From: Shewanella mangrovi
Lineage (GTDB): Bacteria > Pseudomonadota > Gammaproteobacteria > Enterobacterales > Shewanellaceae
Direction of reading: 5' to 3'
Assembly (NCBI RefSeq): GCF_000753795.1
Contig: NZ_JPEO01000023.1
Span: 1 to 61,251 of the forward strand
Length of the DNA: 61,251 bases
The position numbers and the translations under genes are program-made. This document shows, piece by piece, positions 7,426 through 16,550 of this stretch; the stretch's first letter is position 1; each line of letters opens with the position of its first letter. The notes under the pieces are model-generated. The model was not told where the DNA came from. It was given only the letters and a program-made list of their open reading frames with translations, and searched no databases.

Positions 7426-9213
7426 AACATCAGTCCCTTTGATCAAGGCTACGTGGTAAGACAACAACTGCAGTGGCAGGGTATAGATGATCGGGGCAAT
7501 AAATTCATCGCAGTGCGGTACCGGGATCACTTTCATGGTGTCGTCGGAACTGAATTTGGCATCGACATCAGCAAACACGTACATCAGACCGCCGCGGGCA
7601 CGGACTTCTTCCACGTTAGATTTGAGTTTTTCCAGCAGCTCGTTGTTGGGTGCCACCACAATCACCGGCATATCGGCATCAATCAATGCCAGCGGGCCAT
7701 GTTTCAACTCGCCAGAGGCATAAGCTTCGGCATGGATGTATGAGATCTCTTTCAGCTTCAGCGCACCTTCCATGGCAATCGGATATTGCTCACCACGGCC
7801 CAAGAACAATGCATGGCTCTTGTCGGCAAAGTCTTCCGCCAACTCAGCAATCGCGTCATCCAGTGCTAACGTTTGCTCAACTTTGGCTGGCAGAGATTGC
7901 AAGCTGTGCACCATAGCCGCTTCTACATCGCTACTCATGCCATTGTTGCGACCGATTACCGCGGTCAACATCAACAAGCCGGCCAATTGCACGGTAAAGG
8001 CTTTAGTGGATGCTACACCAATCTCGGCGCCGGCTTTCATCATGTAGGCCATGTCAGACTCACGCACCAACGATGAGCCTGGCACGTTACAGATAGTCAG
8101 CGAAGCTTTGTACCCCATATCTTTGGCAAGGCGCAGTGCTGCCAAAGTATCGGCGGTTTCACCCGATTGGGAAATGGTCACCAACAAACTGCTAGGGAAG
8201 GTAAATGACTTGCGATAACGGAACTCAGAAGCGATTTCTACGTTACACGACACGCCCGCCCATTGTTCCAGCCAGTAACGCGCGGTCATGGCGGCGTGAT
8301 ACGAAGTACCGCAAGCGATGATCTGTACGTGGCGGATATCTTTCAGTAAGGCTTCGGCATTATCACCAAAGGCATCAGCAATCACTTTGCCGCTGCTGAT
8401 ACGCTGTTCTAATGTACGCGCCAACGCTAGAGGCTGTTCGTGGATCTCTTTCAACATGTAATGGCGGTATTCGCCTTTATCACCCGCGTCGTGTGATACT
8501 TCAGTTTCTTTCGCTTCGCGAGTAACGGCATTACCTGCGGCATCATAGATGCTGACGCTGCGGCGAGTAATTTCGGCTACATCACCTTCTTCCAGATAAG
8601 CAAACTTACGGGTGACCGGTAGCAGCGCCATGATGTCAGAAGCCACAAAGTTCTCACCCAGACCAAACCCGACCACCAGCGGGCTACCGCTACGAGCGAC
8701 CACCATACGTTCGCTATCACGACGATCAATCACTACCGTACCGTAGGCACCTTCCAACTGTTTCACGGTAGCCTGTACCGCAGCAAGCAATGAGTCGTGT
8801 GATTTCAACTCGTGATGCACTAAGTGGGCAATCACTTCAGTATCGGTGTCCGATTCAAACTGATAGCCCAAGGCTTGCAGTTGCTCGCGTAGTTCAGCGT
8901 GGTTTTCAATAATGCCATTATGTACCACGGCGATATCGCCAGCGGATTGGTGTGGGTGGGCGTTGCGCTCGTTCGGTTCACCGTGGGTGGCCCAACGCGT
9001 GTGCGCAATACCAGTACCGCCCGGTAAGGGATGTTCAGCCAGAGCATTCGCTAACTCTTGTACTTTACCCACACGGCGGGTGCGTTGCAGCGTGCCTTCG
9101 TTCAGCACTGCCACACCGGCAGAGTCATAACCGCGGTACTCAAGGCGCTTTAAGCCTTCAAGCAAAATTTCTGTTACATCACGTTGTGCTACGGCACCGA
9201 CGATTCCACACAT
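7384..9213 (-). CDS. glmS: glutamine--fructose-6-phosphate aminotransferase (isomerizing)
   Basis: GlmS makes glucosamine-6-phosphate from fructose-6-phosphate and glutamine, the entry step to UDP-GlcNAc for peptidoglycan and LPS. The product is 609 residues, normal for the family. Cys2 (MCGIVGAV) is the glutaminase nucleophile of an N-terminal Ntn domain (about 1-240), with RWATHGEP and HNGIIENH visible. Two SIS sugar-binding domains follow (CGTSYHA, SQSGETADT, STKAFTVQ), and the conserved C-terminus is NLAKSVTVE. The gap to the upstream DeoR regulator is only 19 bases, so the two are probably co-transcribed from the promoter at 10037-10064. There is no room for a glmS ribozyme. Confidence 0.97.
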   Translation of the reverse strand: MCGIVGAVAQRDVTEILLEGLKRLEYRGYDSAGVAVLNEGTLQRTRRVGKVQELANALAEHPLPGGTGIAHTRWATHGEPNERNAHPHQSAGDIAVVHNGIIENHAELREQLQALGYQFESDTDTEVIAHLVHHELKSHDSLLAAVQATVKQLEGAYGTVVIDRRDSERMVVARSGSPLVVGFGLGENFVASDIMALLPVTRKFAYLEEGDVAEITRRSVSIYDAAGNAVTREAKETEVSHDAGDKGEYRHYMLKEIHEQPLALARTLEQRISSGKVIADAFGDNAEALLKDIRHVQIIACGTSYHAAMTARYWLEQWAGVSCNVEIASEFRYRKSFTFPSSLLVTISQSGETADTLAALRLAKDMGYKASLTICNVPGSSLVRESDMAYMMKAGAEIGVASTKAFTVQLAGLLMLTAVIGRNNGMSSDVEAAMVHSLQSLPAKVEQTLALDDAIAELAEDFADKSHALFLGRGEQYPIAMEGALKLKEISYIHAEAYASGELKHGPLALIDADMPVIVVAPNNELLEKLKSNVEEVRARGGLMYVFADVDAKFSSDDTMKVIPVPHCDEFIAPIIYTLPLQLLSYHVALIKGTDVDQPRNLAKSVTVE

Positions 9214-9232
9214 AATATGTTCCCTGAATAAA

Positions 9233-10006
9233 TTAGTTGCTCACCGTGTCCACCAGCAACAGTTGCACGCCCTGTGCAGCAATGGCAGCGGCGGCTGTAG
9301 CGGGTAAGCGGCTATCTGTGACTAAGATGTCGATCGATTCCCATGGCAATTCAAGATTGGGAATGCGACGTTGAATTTTGTCTGCTTCGAGCATGACGAT
9401 GACCTGCTGCGACACTTCCGCCATCACTTTGCTAAGGCCCGTCAGCTCATTGAAGGTGGTGGTACCACGCTCGAGATCGATACCATCAGCACCAATAAAC
9501 AGTTGGTCGAAATTGTAGGAGCGCAGCACTTGTTCGGCCATCTGCCCCTGAAACGACTCCGAATGTGGGTCCCAAGTGCCGCCGGTCATCAATAAAGTGG
9601 GCTCATGTTCCAGCTCATGAATCGCGTTAGCCAATTGCAAAGAGTTGGTCATCACCACTAAGCCACGTTTGTGGTTAAGTTCGGGGATCAATCCCAGCGT
9701 GGTGGAGCCACAGTCGATAATGATGCGATTGTGATCGCAGATAAGTTCAGCCGCTTTACTAGCAATGGCTTGTTGGTTGGCTGATGGACTGCTGGTGGGC
9801 GCGACGACAATCTCTTGCGGCAGCGGGATGGCGCCACCGTGCCGACGTAACAATAAGCCGTCTTTTTCGAGCGCAGCCAGATCCTTGCGAATGGTGACTT
9901 CGGAGGTACTGAATTCGGCAGCCAACTGTTCGACACTGACTTCACCAGTGTGATTGAGTCGTTCGACGATAGTTCGACGACGTTGCTGCGTGTTACGTTT
10001 GGTCAT
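9233..10006 (-). CDS. DeoR-family transcriptional regulator, likely controlling itself and glmS
   Basis: This 257-residue regulator has an N-terminal DeoR winged helix (NTQQRRRTIVERLNHTGEVS, then AAEFSTSEVTIRKDLAALE with LLRRHGGA) and a C-terminal DeoRC sugar-phosphate sensor domain (IIDCGSTTLGLIPEL, TGGTWDP, LFIGADGID). A DeoR regulator between glmU and glmS also occurs in Pseudomonas, where it has been called GlmR. By position it probably senses an amino-sugar phosphate and controls glmS. Candidate operators with core TTTCGTTTCGAAA lie over its own promoter and beside the glmU terminator. Family membership is clear; ligand and targets are inferred. Confidence 0.9.
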   Translation of the reverse strand: MTKRNTQQRRRTIVERLNHTGEVSVEQLAAEFSTSEVTIRKDLAALEKDGLLLRRHGGAIPLPQEIVVAPTSSPSANQQAIASKAAELICDHNRIIIDCGSTTLGLIPELNHKRGLVVMTNSLQLANAIHELEHEPTLLMTGGTWDPHSESFQGQMAEQVLRSYNFDQLFIGADGIDLERGTTTFNELTGLSKVMAEVSQQVIVMLEADKIQRRIPNLELPWESIDILVTDSRLPATAAAAIAAQGVQLLLVDTVSN

Positions 10007-10020
10007 GAATCCAGCCTAAA

Positions 10021-10033
10021 TTTCGTTTCGAAA
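10021..10033. promoter_or_regulatory. candidate DeoR operator O1 over the deoR start point
   Basis: TTTCGTTTCGAAA lies 15-27 bases upstream of the deoR start codon and covers the expected transcription start of the promoter at 10037-10064. The same 13 bases recur inverted at 10137-10149. Operators with TTTCGTTTC cores are typical of DeoR-family sugar regulators. Confidence 0.6.
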
Positions 10034-10036
10034 CAA

Positions 10037-10064
10037 ATTATATTCATTCGAAAGTTTTAAACAA
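10037..10064 (-). promoter_or_regulatory. promoter of the deoR-glmS unit
   Basis: On the minus strand there is a -35 TTGTTT (10059-10064), a 16-base spacer and a perfect -10 TATAAT (10037-10042). The spacer contains TTCGAAA (10047-10053), a half-copy of the operator core. The predicted start point is near 10030, inside operator O1, so a repressor bound there would block transcription. Confidence 0.7.
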
Positions 10065-10112
10065 GGACAAATTGTCATCAATGGCCATTTTTTGGCGTTA
10101 TTCAGCCATAAA

Positions 10113-10139
10113 ACAAAAAAGCACCGCTAACGGTGCTTT
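10113..10139 (-). terminator. glmU terminator
   Basis: AAAGCACCG (10118-10126) pairs with CGGTGCTTT (10131-10139) around the loop CTAA. On the minus strand TTTTTTG follows. It lies 31 bases past the glmU stop and separates the atp-glmU transcript from deoR-glmS. The upstream arm shares three bases with operator O2. Confidence 0.88.
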
Positions 10140-10149
10140 CGAAACGAAA
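10137..10149. promoter_or_regulatory. candidate DeoR operator O2 beside the glmU terminator
   Basis: TTTCGAAACGAAA is the exact reverse complement of O1 (10021-10033), with its centre 116 bases away. It overlaps the foot of the glmU terminator hairpin. Two operators flanking a promoter would allow looping by an oligomeric DeoR protein; that is inference. Confidence 0.55.
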
Positions 10150-10169
10150 CTTATGACTTTAATCAGCGA

Positions 10170-11531
10170 CTATTTTTTCTTTACCGGACGCTGCCAACCA
10201 GCAATGTGGCGCTGCTTAACGCGGGTAATCACTAACTCATCGTCACCGACATCGCGGGTGATGGTTGAGCCAGCACCCAAGGTAGCATTCTTGCCCACCG
10301 TTACCGGCGCCACCAGCTGGGTATCACTGCCGACAAACACGCCGTCTTCAATCACGGTCAGGTGTTTGTTGGCACCATCATAGTTACAGGTGATGGTGCC
10401 GGCGCCAATGTTTACCCCGCTGCCGATCTGCGCATCGCCCAAATAGGTTAAGTGACCTGCTTTCGAGCCATCGCCTAAAACCGCTTTTTTCATCTCGACA
10501 AAGTTGCCTACGTGAGCATCGGTTTTCAGTTCGGCACCAGGGCGCAAACGCGCGAATGGACCGGCGCTAGCAGCGTTGCCTAGCTTGGCACCTTCAATAA
10601 TGCTGTAAGGTTTGATTTCGGCATTATCAGCAATCTGACAATCTTTGAGGATGGCACCCGCGCCAATAGTGACGTTATTGCCGAGCACCACTGTACCCTC
10701 AAAAATCACATTCACGTCGATCATCACATCCATACCGATGCTGACATCACCACGAATATCGATGCGGACTGGGTCGCGCAGGTTAGCACCATTAAGCATC
10801 AGCTCTTCGGCGCGGCGCGCTTGATAAGCACGTTCCAATGTTGCCAACTGTATGCGGTTATTCGCGCCTTCGGTCTCAATCGCATTGGTAGGATGTGCCG
10901 TGGCGATAGGTACGCCTTCAGCGTGCGCCATCGCCACAATATCAGTAAGATAAAACTCGCCTTGGGCATTGTTGTTATCCAACTTTGCCAACCAATTTTT
11001 AAGTTGCTTGCCGGGTACCGCCATAATGCCGCTGTTAACTTCTTTAATTGCCAATTGCTCAGCGTTGGCATCTTTCTGCTCGACGATACCAACCACTTGG
11101 CCATTATTGCGCACAATGCGACCATAACCGGTCGGGTTATCAAGGTTGACAGTCAGCAGTGCCATACCATCTGCGGCGCGCGCATCCAGCAGCGCTTGCA
11201 AAGTCGCAGTTTGAATTAATGGCACATCGCCATAAAGAATCAGTACGCTGTCATCATCGCTAATATGGGATACAGCTTGCGCCACCGCATGACCAGTACC
11301 GAGTTGCTCAGCTTGTTCAATCCATTGCAAAGCACTGTCATTGACTGCGGCTTGCAGCTTATCACCACCATAGCCATAGATCAGATTAATGTTGTCGGCG
11401 TTGAGCGCCTTAGCGGTATCAATCACATGTTGCACCATCGCTTTATGAGCGACCTTGTGCAGCACTTTCGGCAAGTCAGAACGCATGCGAGTCCCTTTAC
11501 CCGCAGCAAGAATGACAACATTGAGCGACAT
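10170..11531 (-). CDS. glmU: bifunctional UDP-N-acetylglucosamine pyrophosphorylase / glucosamine-1-phosphate N-acetyltransferase
   Basis: GlmU catalyses the last two steps to UDP-GlcNAc, acetylation of GlcN-1-P and then uridylylation. The N-terminal nucleotidyltransferase domain shows LAAGKGTRMRSDLPKVLH (residues 8-25), YGDVPL and GEFYLTDI. The C-terminal left-handed beta-helix domain shows hexapeptide repeats and the acetyltransferase segment GSKAGHLTYLGDA with its catalytic His. Length 453 is normal. It lies downstream of atpC in the same direction, separated by the atp terminator, as in E. coli. AGGGAA precedes the ATG. Confidence 0.97.
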   Translation of the reverse strand: MSLNVVILAAGKGTRMRSDLPKVLHKVAHKAMVQHVIDTAKALNADNINLIYGYGGDKLQAAVNDSALQWIEQAEQLGTGHAVAQAVSHISDDDSVLILYGDVPLIQTATLQALLDARAADGMALLTVNLDNPTGYGRIVRNNGQVVGIVEQKDANAEQLAIKEVNSGIMAVPGKQLKNWLAKLDNNNAQGEFYLTDIVAMAHAEGVPIATAHPTNAIETEGANNRIQLATLERAYQARRAEELMLNGANLRDPVRIDIRGDVSIGMDVMIDVNVIFEGTVVLGNNVTIGAGAILKDCQIADNAEIKPYSIIEGAKLGNAASAGPFARLRPGAELKTDAHVGNFVEMKKAVLGDGSKAGHLTYLGDAQIGSGVNIGAGTITCNYDGANKHLTVIEDGVFVGSDTQLVAPVTVGKNATLGAGSTITRDVGDDELVITRVKQRHIAGWQRPVKKK

Positions 11532-11610
11532 ATCTATTCCCTGTTATTTGAAGACCGGCGTATTTTAACTAAATAGCGATCAAGGATCAGTGTTTCTTCA
11601 ATTTTGTAAT

Positions 11611-11636
11611 AAAAAAGGCGCCCTAAGGCGCCTTTT
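11611..11636 (-). terminator. atp operon terminator
   Basis: AAAAGGCGCC (11613-11622) pairs with GGCGCCTTTT (11627-11636) around CTAA. On the minus strand TTTTTTATTAC follows. It ends the ATP synthase transcript 14 bases after the atpC stop. Confidence 0.92.
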
Positions 11637-11649
11637 CAGCAGAGTTACA

Positions 11650-12078
11650 TTATCTGGCAATGTTCTTCTTGATAGTTTCGACAACACGCAGTTGAGCAAT
11701 GGCTTTTGCTAGCTCCATTGCGGCTGCAGCATAGTTGAAGTCAGCACCAGCATTAGCCATTTCGGCTTCTGCACGACGCTTAGCTTCAACAGCGGCCTGT
11801 TCGTCGATCTCATCGGCACGCATTACAACGTCAGCCAATACAGATACAGAAGAAGGTTGTACTTCCAGAATACCACCTGAAAGGTAGAACACTTCTTCTT
11901 TGCCGTCTTGCTTGACGATGCGCGCCATGCCAGGTTTGATATTGGTCAGCAGCGGTGTGTGACCAGGCATAACGCCCAATTCACCTTCAGAACCGGTTAC
12001 CTGCAAACTGGCAACTAAACCAGAATAGATACGGTTTTCTGCGCTGACGATATCAAGTTGTACTGTCATGGCTGCCAT
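11650..12078 (-). CDS. atpC: ATP synthase F1 epsilon subunit
   Basis: The epsilon subunit sits on the rotor stalk with gamma and restrains ATP hydrolysis. The 142-residue product has the N-terminal beta-sandwich (LDIVSAENRIYSG, GELGVMPGHTPLL, VFYLSGGILEVQP) and a C-terminal helical hairpin rich in Ala, Glu and Arg. The ATG at 12078 is supported by AGGAG six bases upstream; a second ATG three codons later is also possible. It is the last gene of the nine-gene operon. Confidence 0.95.
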   Translation of the reverse strand: MAAMTVQLDIVSAENRIYSGLVASLQVTGSEGELGVMPGHTPLLTNIKPGMARIVKQDGKEEVFYLSGGILEVQPSSVSVLADVVMRADEIDEQAAVEAKRRAEAEMANAGADFNYAAAAMELAKAIAQLRVVETIKKNIAR

Positions 12079-12111
12079 CCTGTTCTCCTATGTTAACCGA
12101 GCAAAACTCGA

Positions 12112-13500
12112 TTACTTTTTATTGGCTTTCTCAACGGCTTCGTCGATTGAACCAACCATATAGAACACTTGTTCTGGCAGATCATCATATTCACCGTTCA
12201 GAATTCCCTTAAAGCCACGGATAGTGTCTTTCAGAGAAACATACTTACCAGGAGAACCGGTAAATACTTCTGCTACGTGGAATGGCTGAGACAGGAAACG
12301 CTCAATCTTACGAGCACGAGAAACTGTCATCTTGTCGTCATCTGACAGTTCGTCCATACCCAAAATCGCGATAATGTCTTTCAGCTCTTTGTAACGCTGC
12401 AGTACGTTCTGTACGCCTGTTGCAGTGTCATAGTGCTCTTGACCAACTACTTGTGGATCCAGCTGACGTGAAGTCGAATCCAGTGGGTCAACCGCTGGGT
12501 AGATACCCAGAGAAGCAATTTGACGTGACAGTACTACGGTCGCATCCAAGTGAGCGAAGGTAGTTGCAGGGCTAGGGTCGGTCAAGTCATCCGCAGGTAC
12601 GTATACCGCTTGTACCGAAGTGATAGAACCCACTTTGGTAGAAGTAATACGTTCTTGCAGAACACCCATCTCTTCAGCCAGTGTTGGCTGATAACCTACA
12701 GCTGATGGCATACGACCCAGCAGTGCTGATACTTCAGTACCAGCCAAGGTATAACGGTAGATGTTGTCAACGAACAACAGTACGTCACGGCCTTCGTCAC
12801 GGAATTTTTCCGCCATGGTCAAACCGGTCAACGCCACACGCAGACGGTTGCCTGGAGGTTCGTTCATCTGACCGTAAACCATTGCTACTTTGTCGAGTAC
12901 GCCAGATTCCTGCATTTCATAGTAGAAGTCGTTACCTTCACGGGTACGTTCACCTACACCAGCAAATACAGACAAACCTGAGTGAGCTTTTGCGATGTTG
13001 TTAATCAGTTCCATCATGTTAACTGTCTTACCAACACCCGCACCACCGAACAGACCTACTTTACCACCCTTAGCGAATGGACATACCAAGTCGATTACCT
13101 TGATACCTGTTTCCAGCAGTTCAGTGGTATTTGATTGCTCTTCATATGAAGGAGCTTCACGGTGGATGACGTAAGTTTCGTCTTCGCCGATAGGACCCGC
13201 TTCATCCACTGGCTCACCCAATACGTTCATGATACGGCCCAAAGTGGCAGTACCAACAGGAACGGAAATAGGAGAACCTGTGTTTTCAACCTCAATACCA
13301 CGACGCAAACCGTCAGAAGTACCCATAGCGATGGTACGAACTACACCACCACCAAGCTGCTGCTGCACTTCCAGCACCAGGCCTTTACAGGCACCTTCAC
13401 CCACGATTTTCAGAGCGTCATATACTTGAGGTACAGCATCTTGTGGAAACTCTACGTCCACAACCGCGCCAATTACTTGGACAACAGTACCTGTGCTCAT
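12112..13500 (-). CDS. atpD: ATP synthase F1 beta subunit
   Basis: The beta subunit carries the catalytic nucleotide sites of F1. The 462-residue sequence is nearly identical to E. coli AtpD over long stretches. The P-loop GGAGVGKT is at residues 152-159, the catalytic glutamate region is GVGERTREGNDFY, the Walker B-like segment is LLFVDNIYR, and the DELSDD regulatory loop lies near the C-terminus. It is positioned between atpG and atpC, as usual. Confidence 0.98.
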   Translation of the reverse strand: MSTGTVVQVIGAVVDVEFPQDAVPQVYDALKIVGEGACKGLVLEVQQQLGGGVVRTIAMGTSDGLRRGIEVENTGSPISVPVGTATLGRIMNVLGEPVDEAGPIGEDETYVIHREAPSYEEQSNTTELLETGIKVIDLVCPFAKGGKVGLFGGAGVGKTVNMMELINNIAKAHSGLSVFAGVGERTREGNDFYYEMQESGVLDKVAMVYGQMNEPPGNRLRVALTGLTMAEKFRDEGRDVLLFVDNIYRYTLAGTEVSALLGRMPSAVGYQPTLAEEMGVLQERITSTKVGSITSVQAVYVPADDLTDPSPATTFAHLDATVVLSRQIASLGIYPAVDPLDSTSRQLDPQVVGQEHYDTATGVQNVLQRYKELKDIIAILGMDELSDDDKMTVSRARKIERFLSQPFHVAEVFTGSPGKYVSLKDTIRGFKGILNGEYDDLPEQVFYMVGSIDEAVEKANKK

Positions 13501-13535
13501 GATTAATCCTCTAAAACTTGTCTTCGTTACCCAGC

Positions 13536-14396
13536 CTAAACCGCAGCTGCACCTGATACAATTTCCGACAGTTCTTGCGTAATCGCAGCCTGACGGGCTT
13601 TGTTGTATACCAGTTGCAGATCGTCGATCAGGGAGCCTGCGTTATCTGTTGCGGCCTTCATCGCTACCATACGGGCAGCTTGTTCAGACGCCAGATTTTC
13701 AACAACACCCTGATACACCTGAGATTCCACATAACGCACCAGTAATTTATCCAACAATACTTTTGGATCTGGCTCGTAGATATAATCCCAGTGATGCTTA
13801 GCATCATCCTTTTCGGATTTAGGCAAAGGCAGCAGCTGTTCGATCACAGGAGTCTGCGTCATCGTGTTCACAAATTTGTTGAACACCACATACAGACGAT
13901 CCAGTTTGCCTTCGTTGTAAGCTTGCAGCATAACGCGCACAGTACCGATCAAATCTGCCAATTTAGGTGCATCACCTAAACCAGAAGCGTATGCCGGAAC
14001 TTTGCCACCAAAGCTTCTGAAAAACTGAACACTACGGGCACCGATAGGACAAAATTCCACTTCAGCGCCTTTTTCTTTCCAGCTTTTCACGTCTGCCACA
14101 ACCCGTTTGAACAGGTTGACGTTCAGACCACCACAAAGGCCACGGTCGGTTGCTACCACAATGTAACCAACCCGCTTGGCTTCTCTCACCTCTAAATAGG
14201 GGTGTTTGTATTCCAGAGAGCCTTGCGCAACGTGACCGATCACCTTACGCATACTTTCTGCATATGGACGGCTAGACGACATGCGTTCTTGTGCTTTACG
14301 CATTTTACTTGCCGCTACCATTTCCATCGCAGAAGTGATCTTCTGTGTGTTTTTCACACTGGAGATCTTTGTCTTAATCTCTTTTGCGCCGGCCAT
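13536..14396 (-). CDS. atpG: ATP synthase F1 gamma subunit
   Basis: The gamma subunit is the central rotor shaft. Of its 286 residues, the N-terminal coiled-coil helix (KEIKTKISSVKNTQKITSAM) and the C-terminal helix (NKARQAAITQELSEIVSGAA) form the shaft that penetrates the alpha3beta3 ring. A Rossmann-like middle domain contains ATDRGLCGGLN. Length and order are normal. Confidence 0.97.
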   Translation of the reverse strand: MAGAKEIKTKISSVKNTQKITSAMEMVAASKMRKAQERMSSSRPYAESMRKVIGHVAQGSLEYKHPYLEVREAKRVGYIVVATDRGLCGGLNVNLFKRVVADVKSWKEKGAEVEFCPIGARSVQFFRSFGGKVPAYASGLGDAPKLADLIGTVRVMLQAYNEGKLDRLYVVFNKFVNTMTQTPVIEQLLPLPKSEKDDAKHHWDYIYEPDPKVLLDKLLVRYVESQVYQGVVENLASEQAARMVAMKAATDNAGSLIDDLQLVYNKARQAAITQELSEIVSGAAAV

Positions 14397-14445
14397 CTTT
14401 ACTCTCCAATCTGGACCAGAGGTGTACTAGACACCTCGCGTATAA

Positions 14446-15987
14446 TTACCAGGTTTGGGTTGCCACGAACTTGTCGAGACCAGCCTTCAGCTCACCTTCG
14501 ATATCGGCGTTATAGTCGCCAGTAGCGTTGATGGTCTTCATAAGCTCAGCGTGCTCGCTGTTCATGTAGGAGAGCAGGGCAGCTTCAAAATCACCGACTT
14601 TCTTCAGTTCAACTGATTTCAGGTAACCTTTCTCAGCCGCGAAAATAGACACAGCTTGGTCAGCTACACTCATCGGTGCATATTGCTTCTGCTTCATCAG
14701 TTCAGTTACGCGTTCACCGTGTTCCAATTGAGCACGAGTCGCGTCATCTAAGTCAGATGCGAACTGAGAGAAGGCAGCCAACTCTCGGTACTGAGCCAGA
14801 GCGGTACGGATACCACCGGACAGTTTCTTGATGATCTTGGTCTGAGCCGCACCACCCACACGAGATACCGAAATACCTGGGTTAACCGCTGGACGTAAAC
14901 CAGAGTTAAACAGGTCAGTTTCCAAGAAGATCTGACCATCGGTAATCGAAATTACGTTAGTTGGTACAAACGCAGATACGTCACCCGCCTGGGTTTCAAT
15001 AATAGGCAGCGCGGTTAAAGAACCGGTTTGACCTTTTACTGCACCGTTAGTGAACTTTTCTACATACTCTTCGTTTACGCGAGAAGCACGTTCCAGCAAA
15101 CGAGAGTGCAAATAGAATACGTCACCAGGATATGCTTCACGGCCTGGTGGACGACGCAGCAACAGTGAAATCTGACGATATGCAACGGCCTGTTTTGACA
15201 GGTCATCGTAAATGATCAGCGCATCTTCACCGCGGTCACGGAAGTATTCACCCATGGTACAACCAGAATATGGTGCCAGGTACTGCAGCGCCGCTGCTTC
15301 AGAAGCAGAAGCCACAACCACGATGGTGTTAGCCAGCGCGCCGTGTTCTTCCAGCTTACGTACTACGTTAGCGATGGTAGAAGCTTTCTGACCAATAGCT
15401 ACGTAGATACATTTAATACCTGAATCTTTCTGGTTGATGATGGCGTCGATAGCCATCGCAGTTTTACCAGTTTGACGGTCACCGATGATCAGCTCACGTT
15501 GACCACGACCGATTGGGATCATGGCATCAACGGCTTTATAACCGGTTTGTACTGGTTGAGAAACTGATTTACGGTCAATAACGCCTGGCGCGATCACTTC
15601 AACAGGACCAAAACCATCGTTATCTACTGGGCCTTTACCATCGATAGGTTCACCCAGAGTGTTAACAACACGACCTAACAAACCACGGCCCACTGGAACT
15701 TCCAGAATACGACCTGTAGTTTTTACTTTTACGCCTTCCGCCAAATCGGCGTAAGGACCCATTACTACGGCACCGACAGAATCACGTTCTAAGTTCAACG
15801 CGATTGCAAAACGGTTGCCTGGCAGCTCGATCATTTCACCCTGCATTACATCGGCCAGGCCGTGAATGCGAATGATGCCGTCGCTCACCGAAACGATAGT
15901 TCCTTCGTTACGGGCTTCACTGACAACTTCGAACTGCTCGATCCGCTGCTTAATCAGATCGCTGATTTCAGTGGAATTCAGTTGCAT
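14446..15987 (-). CDS. atpA: ATP synthase F1 alpha subunit
   Basis: The alpha subunit provides the non-catalytic nucleotide sites of F1. The start is the ATG at 15987 (protein MQLNSTEISDLIKQ), supported by GGAG seven bases upstream; a TTG two codons earlier falls in the spacer. The resulting 513 residues match the family length. The P-loop GDRQTGKT begins at residue 169. GRGQREL, ALIIYDDLSKQAVAYR and the signature PAVNPGISVSRVGGAAQ are all present. It lies 14 bases after atpH. Confidence 0.98.
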   Translation of the reverse strand: MQLNSTEISDLIKQRIEQFEVVSEARNEGTIVSVSDGIIRIHGLADVMQGEMIELPGNRFAIALNLERDSVGAVVMGPYADLAEGVKVKTTGRILEVPVGRGLLGRVVNTLGEPIDGKGPVDNDGFGPVEVIAPGVIDRKSVSQPVQTGYKAVDAMIPIGRGQRELIIGDRQTGKTAMAIDAIINQKDSGIKCIYVAIGQKASTIANVVRKLEEHGALANTIVVVASASEAAALQYLAPYSGCTMGEYFRDRGEDALIIYDDLSKQAVAYRQISLLLRRPPGREAYPGDVFYLHSRLLERASRVNEEYVEKFTNGAVKGQTGSLTALPIIETQAGDVSAFVPTNVISITDGQIFLETDLFNSGLRPAVNPGISVSRVGGAAQTKIIKKLSGGIRTALAQYRELAAFSQFASDLDDATRAQLEHGERVTELMKQKQYAPMSVADQAVSIFAAEKGYLKSVELKKVGDFEAALLSYMNSEHAELMKTINATGDYNADIEGELKAGLDKFVATQTW

Positions 15988-16001
15988 GCTCAAACTCCCA
16001 A

Positions 16002-16535
16002 TTACGATTGCAGCTTATCAGTCAGGCGGTTCAACTTACCACGGACAGAGCCATCGATGACTAAGTCGCCTGCTTTGATAATTACACCGGCAATCAGGCC
16101 GGTATCTGTGCTGCAATTCAGCTTAACTTTGCGTGCAAGACGTTTCTCAAGAGAAACACTTATCTGCTGTACTTGTTCTGCGCTCAATTCAGTTGCCGAC
16201 GTTACCGTCGCTTCAACTTCTTTAGCCCACTCAAGACGATACTCAACAAATTGCTGAGCCACAGCAGGCAGCACACCCAAGCGATCATTTTCCGCCATCA
16301 CTTTGATCAGGTTCTGACCATGCGCATCAACTTGTTCACCACAAACCTTAATAAACAGATCTGCCAGTTTTTCACTCGACAACGCGCCATTAATTAATGG
16401 CTTCATGGATTCATTTTCACTGACCAAGGCAGCGAAACTCAGCATTTCTTCCCAAGCTTCGACTGCTTGATGTTCAACCGCGAAGTCAAAAGCTGCCTTA
16501 GCATAAGGACGAGCAATGGTGGTTAACTCAGCCAT
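16002..16535 (-). CDS. atpH: ATP synthase F1 delta subunit
   Basis: The delta subunit caps F1 and joins it to the peripheral stalk made of two b subunits. The 177-residue product has the typical N-terminal helical domain (IARPYAKAAFDFAVEH) and the conserved C-terminal segment GLIAGVIIKAGDLVIDGSVR. It is located between atpF and atpA, with short gaps on both sides. Confidence 0.95.
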   Translation of the reverse strand: MAELTTIARPYAKAAFDFAVEHQAVEAWEEMLSFAALVSENESMKPLINGALSSEKLADLFIKVCGEQVDAHGQNLIKVMAENDRLGVLPAVAQQFVEYRLEWAKEVEATVTSATELSAEQVQQISVSLEKRLARKVKLNCSTDTGLIAGVIIKAGDLVIDGSVRGKLNRLTDKLQS

Positions 16536-16550
16536 AACTCCACTCCCTTA

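Noticed and set aside
9214..9232. glmS ribozyme or riboswitch in front of glmS
   Set aside because: The gap to the upstream gene is only 19 bases, and this element type belongs to Gram-positive bacteria.
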